From positions 48,686 through 112,685 of the forward strand of contig JAGRGB010000053.1 of the NCBI GenBank assembly GCA_020445745.1: a stretch of DNA of 64,000 nucleotides, read 5' to 3'. Of the stretch, positions 55,200-63,267 are shown piece by piece. The position numbers were made by a program, and so were the translations under genes. This DNA is from Rhodocyclaceae bacterium (GTDB lineage: Bacteria; Pseudomonadota; Gammaproteobacteria; Burkholderiales; Rhodocyclaceae). Numbering within the stretch: position 1 is the first letter of the stretch; each line of letters opens with the position of its first letter. The notes under the pieces are model-generated. The model saw only the letters and a program-made list of their open reading frames with translations, ran no database searches and was not told the origin of the DNA.

Positions 55200-55862
55200 T
55201 CACGAGCGAAGCCGGCGCTCGACCCCGTCGGCCGCTGCCATCAGCAGCACGTCGGCACCGCGGATTGCGAACAATCCATTGGAAACGACGCCCGCGACGT
55301 GGTCGATCTCGGCCTCGAGCGCGACCGGGTCGTCGATGGTGAGACCATGGACGTCGAGGATCTGGTTGCCATTGTCGGTGACGAAGCCCTCCCGCAGACG
55401 TGGCTCGCCGCCGAGCGCCGACAAGCGTCGGGCGACATGGGCGCGCGCCATCGGGATCACCTCCACTGGCAATGGGTACTTCCCCAGATGCCGAACGCGC
55501 TTGCTGGCATCGCAGATGCAGACAAAGCGCTCGGCGACCGCGGCGACGATCTTTTCGCGGGTCAAGGCGCCACCGCCGCCCTTGATCATCGACAGACCGG
55601 GATCGATCTCGTCGGCGCCGTCGACGTAGACCGGCATGCGCTCGACGTCGTTGAGGTCGAGCAGGCGGATGCCGTGGCCTGCGAGTCGCGTGGCACTTGC
55701 CTCCGAACTGGCTACCGCACCGCGGATGCGCTGCTTGATTGTGGCCAGGCCGTCGATGAAATGGTTGGCGGTGGATCCGGTGCCGACGCCGACCACCTCG
55801 CCGTCGACCACGAATTCGAGGGCGGCCAAGGCTGCCGCGCGTTTCAGTTCGTCCTGATCCAT
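55200..55862 (-). CDS. rpiA: Ribose-5-phosphate isomerase A
   Basis: About 220 residues. Interconverts ribose-5- and ribulose-5-phosphate. Key parts: [59 protein letters not shown] (catalytic Asp), [20 protein letters not shown] and [13 protein letters not shown]. It supplies ribulose-5-phosphate for phosphoribulokinase. ATG 55862 has CGGAA upstream. Confidence 0.95.
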   Translation of the reverse strand: MDQDELKRAAALAALEFVVDGEVVGVGTGSTANHFIDGLATIKQRIRGAVASSEASATRLAGHGIRLLDLNDVERMPVYVDGADEIDPGLSMIKGGGGALTREKIVAAVAERFVCICDASKRVRHLGKYPLPVEVIPMARAHVARRLSALGGEPRLREGFVTDNGNQILDVHGLTIDDPVALEAEIDHVAGVVSNGLFAIRGADVLLMAAADGVERRLRS

Positions 55863-56168
55863 CGTTCCGCATCCGCCGGGTGACGGGCGAATCTTAACCG
55901 AGTCTGGCGCGCCGGGACGCCGGACACCGCGTCGGTCGTGCTGCTGCCGACCCCCGGTGACCGATCGAGCCGGTAGCGCCATGCCTGCGCCGCATTGCGT
56001 CATAGCCGTCAGGCAGCATCGCGACGACCGCATGCGCGATGCCAGACGCATCGCACGCAGATCCTGCGAAGCCCTGATCAGCCGGAGATCGTCGCCGGCC
56101 GGCGCGAACTTGCGACCACCCGAATGCTCTGCGATGCTGTGCGCTTTGCAATCATCGAGCGAGCCGCC
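55863..56168. other. Divergent intergenic region, rpiA/thioesterase
   Basis: About 306 bases between two divergent starts. I see no supported gene, repeat or clear regulatory motif. Confidence 0.5.
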
Positions 56169-56591
56169 ATGGCCCGAGTCGCGATCGAACTGCCGGACGA
56201 CTTTCCGTTTTCGACCCGATTGTCGCTTTACCTGAGCCACATCAACTATGTCGGCCATCTCGACAACGCGCTGCTGCTGACCCTGGTGACCGAGGCGCGG
56301 GCGCGCTTCTTCGCGTCGCTGGGTTTCACCGAGCAGAACGTGGATGGCGTGGGCATCGTGGTGGCCGATGCGGCACTGCAGTATCGTTCCGAGGCGCATC
56401 ATGGAGAGATCATGGACGTCTCGATGACGGCGACGGATTTCTGGCACAAGGGCTGCGATCTGCTGTGGAAGATGGAAGAACTCGACAGCCGCCGTCTGGT
56501 GGCACAGGGCAAGACCGGAATCGTCTTCTTCGACTACGACGAGCGAGCATCGGTGCCGGTACCTGCGGTATTCCGCAGCCGCTTCGATTGA
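56169..56591 (+). CDS. 4HBT-family acyl-CoA thioesterase
   Basis: A 140-residue hot-dog protein: [20 protein letters not shown] then [13 protein letters not shown] and [20 protein letters not shown]. In many relatives the first segment has a catalytic Asp (DTDAxGH); here it is HINYVGH, as in the HINY-type branch. The active residue may be different in this branch. Start chosen at ATG 56169; 58 residues of poorly conserved sequence precede it in frame. Confidence 0.8.
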   Translation: MARVAIELPDDFPFSTRLSLYLSHINYVGHLDNALLLTLVTEARARFFASLGFTEQNVDGVGIVVADAALQYRSEAHHGEIMDVSMTATDFWHKGCDLLWKMEELDSRRLVAQGKTGIVFFDYDERASVPVPAVFRSRFD

Positions 56592-56799
56592 TGGCCGACG
56601 TGACGGGTCCGGGGCGATGGGCTGTCGGCCGCGGGGTACGGATCCCGGAGGTGCGGCAACCCTATCGATCGCCATGACGAAATTGCGACCAAGGTACCGG
56701 GGGCGGCGGCCGGCGCCCACCTTGTAGTCGATCGATCCCGATCTGCAACATTCGTCAGAGTCCGCATCGACCGCGGACGCCGATGAAATCCGGCTTCTG
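56592..56799. other. Region upstream of the ahpC control sites
   Basis: Between the thioesterase stop and the OxyR-like site no gene is supported. Together with the promoter and leader it fills 320 bases up to ahpC. No repeat or hairpin stands out. Confidence 0.5.
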
Positions 56800-56836
56800 A
56801 TAGGCGATTTCTATCAACATGATCGATGCGGTCAAT
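56800..56836 (+). promoter_or_regulatory. OxyR-type tetrad operator upstream of ahpC
   Basis: The sequence ATAG-N7-CTAT-N7-ATCG-N7-CAAT fits the OxyR pattern ATAG-N7-CTAT-N7-ATAG-N7-CTAT in all four boxes and exact spacing, with 14 of 16 bases matching. The last base abuts the -35 of the promoter that follows, the position expected for OxyR activation. Confidence 0.75.
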
Positions 56837-56863
56837 TGGATTAATTGTGTCCGTGCCGATACC
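56836..56863 (+). promoter_or_regulatory. Candidate sigma-70 promoter of ahpC
   Basis: TTGGAT at 56836-56841 is followed by 16 bases and GATACC at 56858-56863. The leader to ATG 56912 would be about 42 bases. The -10 is weak, which suits a promoter needing OxyR. Confidence 0.5.
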
Positions 56864-56911
56864 ATGAGTCATCGATTTTTCACCAACCCGCAAGTACAAG
56901 GAGTTAGCACC

Positions 56912-57478
56912 ATGTCGAGCCTCATCAACAGCAAGATCAAGCCGTTCAAGGCGACCGCCTACCACAATGGCGAGTTCAAGCCGGTGAGCGAGCAGAACCT
57001 GCTGGGCAAGTGGTCCGTCGTGTTTTTCTACCCGGCCGACTTCACCTTCGTGTGCCCGACCGAACTCGGCGACGTGGCCGACAACTACGCCACGTTGAGG
57101 GACATGGGCGTGGAAGTCTATTCGGTATCGACCGACACCCACTTCACCCACAAGGCTTGGCACGACGCGTCCGAAACCATCAAGAAGATCCGCTTCCCGA
57201 TGCTCGGCGATCCGACCGGCACGATCTCGCGCAACTTCGAGGTGATGATCGAGGAAGAGGGCCTGGCCCTGCGCGGCACCTTCGTGATCAACCCGGAAGG
57301 CGAGATCAAGGTCGCCGAGATCCACGACCTGGGCATCGGCCGCGACGCCAAGGAACTGGTGCGCAAGATCCAGGCCGCCCAGTATGTGGCCTCCCATCCC
57401 GGTGAGGTCTGCCCCGCCAAGTGGACGCCGGGCGACGAGACTCTCGCACCCTCGCTGGATCTGGTCGGCAAGATCTGA
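56912..57478 (+). CDS. ahpC: Alkyl hydroperoxide reductase subunit C (peroxiredoxin)
   Basis: About 188 residues, AhpC length. Typical two-Cys peroxiredoxin: peroxidatic Cys48 in [16 protein letters not shown], resolving Cys167 in [42 protein letters not shown] and [14 protein letters not shown] are conserved. It reduces H2O2 and organic peroxides, recharged by AhpF. AAGGAG lies about ten bases before ATG 56912. Controlled by an OxyR-like site upstream. Confidence 0.97.
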   Translation: MSSLINSKIKPFKATAYHNGEFKPVSEQNLLGKWSVVFFYPADFTFVCPTELGDVADNYATLRDMGVEVYSVSTDTHFTHKAWHDASETIKKIRFPMLGDPTGTISRNFEVMIEEEGLALRGTFVINPEGEIKVAEIHDLGIGRDAKELVRKIQAAQYVASHPGEVCPAKWTPGDETLAPSLDLVGKI

Positions 57479-57491
57479 TCCGTGGCCCCCG

Positions 57492-57519
57492 GCCCGGGGC
57501 ATGCCCCGGGCTTTTTTTT
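57492..57519 (+). terminator. Intrinsic terminator between ahpC and ahpF
   Basis: An 8-bp GC stem (GCCCGGGG with CCCCGGGC, loop CATG) is followed by eight Ts at 57512-57519. It should reduce ahpF expression relative to ahpC. Confidence 0.9.
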
Positions 57520-57547
57520 GCCCGCAATCCGACAAGGGAACCCTGAC

Positions 57548-59119
57548 ATGCTCGATACCGCGCTCAAGAAGCAGCTCGAGGCCTACCTTCAGAAACTCGC
57601 CCGGCCGATCACGCTGGTGGCGAGCCTGGACGACGGTGACAAGTCGGCCGCGATGCTGTCGCTGCTGAAGGAAATCGCCGGCCTCTCCGACCGCATCCAT
57701 CTCGAGGAGCGGCGCGACGACGACGCGCGCAAACCATCGTTCTCGGTGAGCGCGCTGGGCGAGGAGATGGGCGTGCGCTTCGCCGGGATTCCGCTCGGAC
57801 ACGAATTCACGTCGCTGGTGCTGGCCCTGCTGCAGGCCGGCGGACATCCGCCGAAGGTCGAGCCGGAGGTGGTCGAGCAGATCCGGGCCATCGAAGGCCG
57901 CTTCGAATTCGAGACCTTCATCTCGCTGTCCTGCCAGAACTGCCCCGACGTGGTCCAGGCGCTGAACCTGATGGCAGTGCTGAACCCGAACATCCGTCAT
58001 ACGATGATCGACGGCGCGCTGTTCCAGCAGGAGGTCGAGGCGCGCAAGATCATGGCGGTGCCGACGGTGTTCCTGAACGGTGAACCGTTCGGCCAGGGGC
58101 GGACGAGTCTCAAGGAGATCCTCGCCAAGATCGACACCGGCGCCCAGCAGCGCGAGGCCGAGCGGATCGCCGCGATGGAGCCGTTCGACGTGCTCGTCGT
58201 CGGTGGCGGACCGGCCGGCGCCGCGGCGGCGATCTATGCGGCACGCAAGGGCGTGCGTACCGGCATCGTGTCGGAGCGCTTCGGCGGCCAGGTGATGGAC
58301 ACCTTGTCGATCGAGAACTTCATCTCCGTGCAGGAGACCGAGGGACCGAAGCTGGTCGCCGCCCTCGAGCAGCACGTCCGGCAATACGAAGTCGACATCA
58401 TCGACGGTCAGCGTGCCGAGGCCCTGGTGCCGGGTGAGATGGCCGAGGTCCGCCTCGCCGGCGGCGCCAGCCTGCAGGCCAGGTCGGTGATTCTCGCCAC
58501 CGGCGCGCGCTGGCGCGAACTCGGTGTGCCCGGCGAGCGCGAGTACCGCGGTCGCGGCGTGGCCTACTGCCCCCACTGCGACGGTCCCCTGTTCAAGGGC
58601 AAGCGCGTCGCGGTGATCGGTGGCGGCAATTCCGGCGTCGAAGCCGCGATCGACCTTGCCGGCATCGTCGGCCACGTGACCCTGCTCGAGTTCGACGGCA
58701 AGCTGCGCGCCGACGCGGTGCTCCAGGCCAAGTTGAAGAGCCTCGCCAACGTCGATGTGCGGACGTCGGCCCAGACCACCGAGATCACCGGCGCGGACGG
58801 CAAGGTCGATGGTCTGAGCTACACCGACCGCGAGACCGGCGAGAGCCGCCATGTCGCGCTCGACGGCGTGTTCGTGCAGATCGGCCTGCTGCCGAATACC
58901 GGCTGGCTCAAGGGAACGGTCGAACTGTCGCGCTTCGGCGAGATCGAGGTCGATCCGCGCTGCGAGACCAGCCTGCCCGGCGTGTTCGCGGCCGGCGACG
59001 CGACCACGGTGCCGTACAAGCAGATCGTGATCGCGATGGGCGAGGGCTCCAAGGCGGCGCTGTCGGCCTTCGACCACCTGATAAGGTCGTCGGCGCCGGC
59101 GGTCGCCGAGGTCGCCTGA
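57548..59119 (+). CDS. ahpF: Alkyl hydroperoxide reductase subunit F
   Basis: A 523-residue AhpF. The N-terminal domain (to about 200) is a tandem thioredoxin-fold unit with [20 protein letters not shown]. The rest is a thioredoxin-reductase-like flavoenzyme: [20 protein letters not shown] (FAD), [20 protein letters not shown] with the redox Cys pair and NAD(P) site, and [20 protein letters not shown]. It passes electrons from NADH to AhpC. It follows ahpC across the terminator. Confidence 0.95.
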   Translation: MLDTALKKQLEAYLQKLARPITLVASLDDGDKSAAMLSLLKEIAGLSDRIHLEERRDDDARKPSFSVSALGEEMGVRFAGIPLGHEFTSLVLALLQAGGHPPKVEPEVVEQIRAIEGRFEFETFISLSCQNCPDVVQALNLMAVLNPNIRHTMIDGALFQQEVEARKIMAVPTVFLNGEPFGQGRTSLKEILAKIDTGAQQREAERIAAMEPFDVLVVGGGPAGAAAAIYAARKGVRTGIVSERFGGQVMDTLSIENFISVQETEGPKLVAALEQHVRQYEVDIIDGQRAEALVPGEMAEVRLAGGASLQARSVILATGARWRELGVPGEREYRGRGVAYCPHCDGPLFKGKRVAVIGGGNSGVEAAIDLAGIVGHVTLLEFDGKLRADAVLQAKLKSLANVDVRTSAQTTEITGADGKVDGLSYTDRETGESRHVALDGVFVQIGLLPNTGWLKGTVELSRFGEIEVDPRCETSLPGVFAAGDATTVPYKQIVIAMGEGSKAALSAFDHLIRSSAPAVAEVA

Positions 59120-59336
59120 GGGTCGAATCGGGTGGTCGGCGGTCCGCACCGCCGCCCACTCGCAGCTACGGTTGATACACCGGACTGCCGAAAGCGCGTT
59201 CGACGATCATCCGATCGAAGGGTCCGGGCCGGTCGTGACTGAGCGCCCATGCAGTCTGCGGTCGCAGGAACGCCGGTCGGCTGCGGCAACGAACGTCGTC
59301 TTGCCCTGGCCGAACCGAGCACCGCCCGGCAGGCAT

Positions 59337-59948
59337 TCACAGATCGACACCCTTCTGCGCCCGTATGCCGGCACGGAACGCATGCTTGACGTCGCACAGC
59401 TCGGACACGGTGTCGGCGGCCGCGACGAGCGTTTCGGGCATCGCGCGGCCGGTGACCACGACATGCTGCATCGCCGGACGACTGGCCAGATCGTCGACGA
59501 CGGCGGCGGTGTCCAGCCAGCCGTATCTGAGCGGATAGGAGAGTTCGTCGAGCACCACCAGGCCCAGCCGCTCGTCGCGCAGCATGTCTCGCGCCACGGC
59601 CCAGGCGCGTCTCGCGGTCGCCGTGTCGCGGGCGAGGTCCTGGGTCTCCCAGCTGAATCCTTCGCCGAGCACGTGCCAGGAGACGCCGGGCTGGCGGCGA
59701 AAGAAGCCTTCCTCGCCGGTATCCCTGCGACCCTTGACGAATTGGGCGACACCGACCTGCAGGCCGTGGCCGAGGGCGCGCGCCACCATGCCGAAGGCGG
59801 AGGAGGATTTGCCCTTGCCTTGTCCGGTGAGCACCAGCAGCAGGCCCTTGTCGCGAACGGCGAAGCTGATGCCGGCATCGACCACGGCCTTCTTGCGCTG
59901 CATCCGTGCCCGGTGGCGCCGTTCGCGATCGCTGCCGTCGCTGGTCAT
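59337..59948 (-). CDS. cobO: Cob(I)alamin adenosyltransferase (CobO/BtuR type)
   Basis: A 203-residue CobA/CobO-type enzyme. P-loop LLLVLTGQGKGKSSSAFGMV, VAQFVKGRRDTGEEGF, FSWETQDLARDTATARRAW, LVVLDELSYPLRYGWLD and VVVTGRAMPETLVAAADTV are typical. It adenosylates cobalamin or cobinamide. ATG 59948 overlaps the stop of the membrane protein upstream by 4 bp (ATGA), so the two are one transcription unit under the riboswitch at 60879-61083. Confidence 0.94.
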   Translation of the reverse strand: MTSDGSDRERRHRARMQRKKAVVDAGISFAVRDKGLLLVLTGQGKGKSSSAFGMVARALGHGLQVGVAQFVKGRRDTGEEGFFRRQPGVSWHVLGEGFSWETQDLARDTATARRAWAVARDMLRDERLGLVVLDELSYPLRYGWLDTAAVVDDLASRPAMQHVVVTGRAMPETLVAAADTVSELCDVKHAFRAGIRAQKGVDL

Positions 59949-60556
59949 CGTGCTGCCTTGACCTCGTTCGCATCGACCGCGCCGCGGACCAGCAGGATCA
60001 GCCCGTGGATCGCGGCGGCGGCAGCGACATGGATCGCCATCGCCTGCAGCGATTGCGGAAAGTAGGTGACCAGGCGTCCGGCGAATTCGACCAGGTTCGG
60101 CTCGGCGAAGCGTCCGGAGAACCAATAGAAGCCGCCGCTGGAAAACAGTTCGCAGACCGTCGCGCCGGCCAGCGCCGCTGCCCCCAGCGGCAACAGCGAG
60201 CGCCAGGCGAACGGATGTCGCTGCGCGTACCAGCGGCCGGCGACCCACAGCGACGCATGGGCTGGAACCAGGGAAAGATAGGCGGGTGTCAGGCAAAAGG
60301 CCCGGCCGCCCTCGAATACTTCCTGCAGGCCGGCGCCGGCGAGCAGAAAAGGCACGAAGTCCCATGACCAGACCAATGCCAGCAGGGCCGGCAGGGCCCA
60401 GCGCGGACGCAGATGGATCCCGGCCAGAAAGAACACCGCCCAGGTCGCGCCGGGCAGGCTGTGCAAGGTGGCAAAGTGCCGGCCGCGGGTTGCGACCAGC
60501 AGCAGCACCAGCGCCGCCCCGATCAGGGCCTGGGTGCGAATCGATGATTTCTGCAT
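59945..60556 (-). CDS. B12-regulated integral membrane protein, possible S component
   Basis: A 203-residue protein with about six helices (ALIGAALVLLLVATRG, SLPGATWAVFFLAGIHLR, LALVWSWDFVPFLLAG, LPLGAAALAGATVCELFSSG and a C-terminal pair). TPAYLSLVPAHASLWVAGRW and ELFSSGGFYWFSGRFAEPN are conserved blocks I recognise from B12-regulated membrane proteins of unknown mechanism. With cobO and the riboswitch, it may be an ECF-type S component or cobalamin-precursor carrier. ATG 60556 is used; the frame stays open upstream for about 60 more residues. Confidence 0.7.
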   Translation of the reverse strand: MQKSSIRTQALIGAALVLLLVATRGRHFATLHSLPGATWAVFFLAGIHLRPRWALPALLALVWSWDFVPFLLAGAGLQEVFEGGRAFCLTPAYLSLVPAHASLWVAGRWYAQRHPFAWRSLLPLGAAALAGATVCELFSSGGFYWFSGRFAEPNLVEFAGRLVTYFPQSLQAMAIHVAAAAAIHGLILLVRGAVDANEVKAAR

Positions 60557-60878
60557 CGTCCGTACCTTGGTTCCAGGGGATGTTTCAGGAGGCCTGACGG
60601 CGCGGCGCGAGTTACAGGCTGCGCCGCGGGGGTCGAACGCGGTGGCGGACAAGTCGCCCCTGTCGAAGACGGGACCGGGGATCGGCTCCGCTTCGGGCTG
60701 CAGGTGCAGCTCCGCCGCAATGAGACCGCGATTCGTCATGTTGCTCATCTCCGGCGCGCACGCCCGCGCGCCCCATGGCCGCACCAAGGCATCGCGGAGA
60801 AATCGAGCTCGAACGGAAACAGGAAAGGAAGAACGACCTGTCAGCCGCCGCATCGCCCGCCGCAATGCCAGTCAACAG
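60557..60878 (-). other. Long leader between riboswitch and membrane gene
   Basis: About 322 bases on the minus strand between the riboswitch and ATG 60556. It contains an in-frame ATG at 60730 with GGAG spaced about eight bases before it; this would give an N-terminal extension of about 58 residues (start MTNRGLIAAELHLQPEAEPI) to the membrane protein. No terminator with a T-run is visible. Confidence 0.4.
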
Positions 60879-61083
60879 CTTCGGGCCGGTCTCCGGGCTC
60901 GCGAGGGGTCTCGAGGAGACCTCGGCGGATCGCCTTCCCGCGCCGCAACGCAGTGGCTCGATGATCCGCCGCAACTCGCCTACCGTTGCGGGGGCAGCGC
61001 CGGAATTGTTCGCGGATCGACTCCCGCGAGCGCACCGGCTTCCCGTTTCATCCCTTGGGCGAACACCCGCGGGACACCTGAAG
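60879..61083 (-). ncRNA. Adenosylcobalamin (B12) riboswitch
   Basis: All conserved blocks occur in order on the minus strand: AGGTGTCCC near 61079, GGGAAGCCGGTG (61033-61044), GCTGCCCCCGCAACGGTA (60981-60998), GAGCCACTGCG (60949-60959) and the B12 box AGCCCGGAGACCGGCC (60884-60899). The pattern is unmistakable. It should lower expression of the membrane protein and cobO when adenosylcobalamin is abundant. Confidence 0.95.
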
Positions 61084-61202
61084 CAGATCGGCGGAAGCTA
61101 TAGAAGCGGCGCACGGCTGTCAAGATGGCGCTGGAATTTCCCCTGGACATGCGGGCGTGCTCGCGTCAGGCGGGTGGTGCGCAGCGGGGCGCCCGCGGCG
61201 AT

Positions 61203-62024
61203 TCATCGGCCGGCATGACGGGCTTCGCGAGGGGCTTCGTCCAGCCTCAGCTCCGACGCGATCACGGTCACCGCCCGGCCGCGCAGCATCACGCGTTCGC
61301 CGAGCAGTTCGCAGTCCACCTCACCGCCGCGAGCGGAACACTGCAGGCCGATCATCCGTGTGCGGCCCGAGCGTGTCGCCCAGTAGGGTGTCAGGGCGCA
61401 ATGGGCCGATCCGGTCACCGGATCTTCCGGAACGCCACGGGCCGGTGCGAAGAAGCGGCTGACGAAGTCGTAGCCGTCGTCACCGGGCGCGGTGACGACG
61501 ATTCCCCATTGCGGCAGGGCGGCCAGATGCGTCATGTCCGGTGCCAACCGGCGCACCGTGGCGGCGTCGGCCACTACCACCAGCAGGTATTCGCCGGCCA
61601 GCAGCGTGGATTCGGGCGTCGCGCCGAGGGCCTGGTCGAGGCCCGGCGGAGCCGTGATCGGCTGGGCGGGCCAGGCGGGAAAGTCCATGGCCAGCGTGTC
61701 CGCCTCGCGCCGTACGCTGAGGCTGCCGCCGAGGGTATCGAAGTGCAGTTCCGGTTCGCCGACACCCAGCTCCGAGAACAGCACGTGCGCAGTCGCGAGC
61801 GTCGCGTGGCCGCACAGCGGCACCTCGCAGCTCGGCGTGAACCAGCGCAGCCGCCAGCGCCCTTGCTCGCGAACGCAGAACGCGGTCTCGGAAAGATTGT
61901 TCTCGGCGGCGATGGCCTGCATCAGGCCGTCGTCGAGCCAGCGCCGCAGCACGCACACCGCAGCGGGATTGCCGGCGAACGGTCGGTCGGTGAATGCGTC
62001 CACCTGGAATTGCCGGATGCCCAT
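61203..62024 (-). CDS. PhzF-family isomerase/epimerase-like protein
   Basis: A 273-residue protein with the diaminopimelate-epimerase-like fold of the PhzF family. The start FQVDAFTDRPFAGNPAAVCV, the catalytic Glu in ENNLSETAFC, RWFTPSCEVPLCGHATLATA and the mid-protein FFAPARGVPEDPVTGSAHCA are conserved. Substrates of PhzF-like proteins vary; true PhzF acts in phenazine synthesis, but no phz genes are near. Probably a general isomerase. Divergent from the next gene. Confidence 0.9.
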   Translation of the reverse strand: MGIRQFQVDAFTDRPFAGNPAAVCVLRRWLDDGLMQAIAAENNLSETAFCVREQGRWRLRWFTPSCEVPLCGHATLATAHVLFSELGVGEPELHFDTLGGSLSVRREADTLAMDFPAWPAQPITAPPGLDQALGATPESTLLAGEYLLVVVADAATVRRLAPDMTHLAALPQWGIVVTAPGDDGYDFVSRFFAPARGVPEDPVTGSAHCALTPYWATRSGRTRMIGLQCSARGGEVDCELLGERVMLRGRAVTVIASELRLDEAPREARHAGR

Positions 62025-62290
62025 GCTCGTCCTCCCCGGTTGCCGAGGTCATCCATGCTACCGCGGTGCACCTTCGCCGGCATCGGTCGCGGTCCCCGCT
62101 GCGCCGCGCCTTGCCCGTTGGCAATCGGCAACTAGACTCTGATTGTCGGTCGCCGCGGTCCCCGTCGTGGGGCGCGTCGAAGCGGCTGGTGGCGCGCGGC
62201 GACTCGGATCACGAGGTGGGCGCGGGGAAGCCGCATCGGCGGGGCGGGACGCGACGGTTGGCGGGGCGAAATCGCTCCCGGAGGACGGCG

Positions 62291-63115
62291 ATGCAGGACG
62301 ACAGCAGGGAGCAGACGGCGGTGGTCACCAGTGCGTCGGGCAATGCGGCTGCGAGCGCCGCGGTGCACGCGCCGCCCGAGGCGGCGCGCGCCGTGACCTT
62401 CGAGCCGGACGCCTTCGTGATCGGCCCCGGGCGTGCCGGAGGGTCCGTTTTCGAGACCTACTCGTGGGGCGTGCAGCGCTTGCCGAGGCATTTCGACAAG
62501 GCGGCGGCCGACGGCGCCTACATCCACCACGTCGCGGGCACGGTGCGGCCGGTCTATCCGGCCGGGCATCCGCGTGCCGGGCAACGCCTGGCAACCCAGG
62601 TGCTGTCGTTCCGATTTCGTTCCGAAGCAGTCTTCCGTAACACCGGCGCGCATGTCGCGGTGATCCTCCGCTCGCAATCGACGGCCACCTGGAATCGCGG
62701 GCGCGGATTCATACTCGGTCATCAGAACCTGCCGGCCGGCGACCCCAACGCCTGCCCGGTCGGCGGCGAAGGCAGCGCGCACGTCCAGCCGGAGACCTGG
62801 TGGACGGTCACTGCCGACGGCAGCCAGCAGGCGCGCAGCTTCGTCTGGGGGCCGCCGTTCTGCAGCGGACCGGACCTCCATGACCAGCGCGATTACCAGG
62901 TCGAGATCCACGTCGCCGACGGCGGCCTGATCGAATACTGGATCACCGACCTCGAAGACCAGTCGCAGGTCACGGCATCGCTGCAGGACACCGTCAACCA
63001 GGAATCCGATCTTGTCGACGGTCTGACCGGCTATTCGTTGGCGATGGTGTTCGGCAGCTCGCAGACCGCCTTGTGGCGCATGCGTTTCTACGACATTGCG
63101 GCGGGCTGGCAGTAG
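62291..63115 (+). CDS. Protein of unknown function, 274 residues
   Basis: From ATG 62291 with GGAGG about six bases upstream. The first 35 residues are low-complexity; the rest (FETYSWGVQRLPRHFDK, ILRSQSTATWNRGRGFILGH, WGPPFCSGPDLHDQRDYQVE, LIEYWITDLEDQ) is rich in Trp, Gly, Arg and beta-type alternation. No signal, anchor or known family is recognised. It may be a beta-sandwich or lectin-like domain, but that is only an impression. Located between PhzF and lpd. Confidence 0.6.
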   Translation: MQDDSREQTAVVTSASGNAAASAAVHAPPEAARAVTFEPDAFVIGPGRAGGSVFETYSWGVQRLPRHFDKAAADGAYIHHVAGTVRPVYPAGHPRAGQRLATQVLSFRFRSEAVFRNTGAHVAVILRSQSTATWNRGRGFILGHQNLPAGDPNACPVGGEGSAHVQPETWWTVTADGSQQARSFVWGPPFCSGPDLHDQRDYQVEIHVADGGLIEYWITDLEDQSQVTASLQDTVNQESDLVDGLTGYSLAMVFGSSQTALWRMRFYDIAAGWQ

Positions 63116-63267
63116 GCGACTGGTGCCGGCCGCGGCAGCGGCGACGGCCGCAGGACGGCGCGTCGAAACGGCGCCCGCGACGTGAGCCGGCCCCCCGGCA
63201 GACGGCCGCGGCCTCGGCCGCGACTGCCTACCCGAGGGGCCGTCCAGCCCTCCGGGCCGCGCGATCG

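Noticed and set aside
56534-59149. An 871-codon minus-strand open frame
   Set aside because: Antisense to ahpC and ahpF; the sequence is a mirror of high-GC codon bias.
59138-59153. GGCGGT/ACCGCC stem after ahpF as a terminator
   Set aside because: Only 6 bp and no T-run; too common in such GC-rich DNA.
60557-60730. An N-terminal extension of the B12-regulated membrane protein
   Set aside because: It is in frame with a possible start, but the sequence is polar and Pro-rich and the helices begin only after ATG 60556. Left as a leader with a note.
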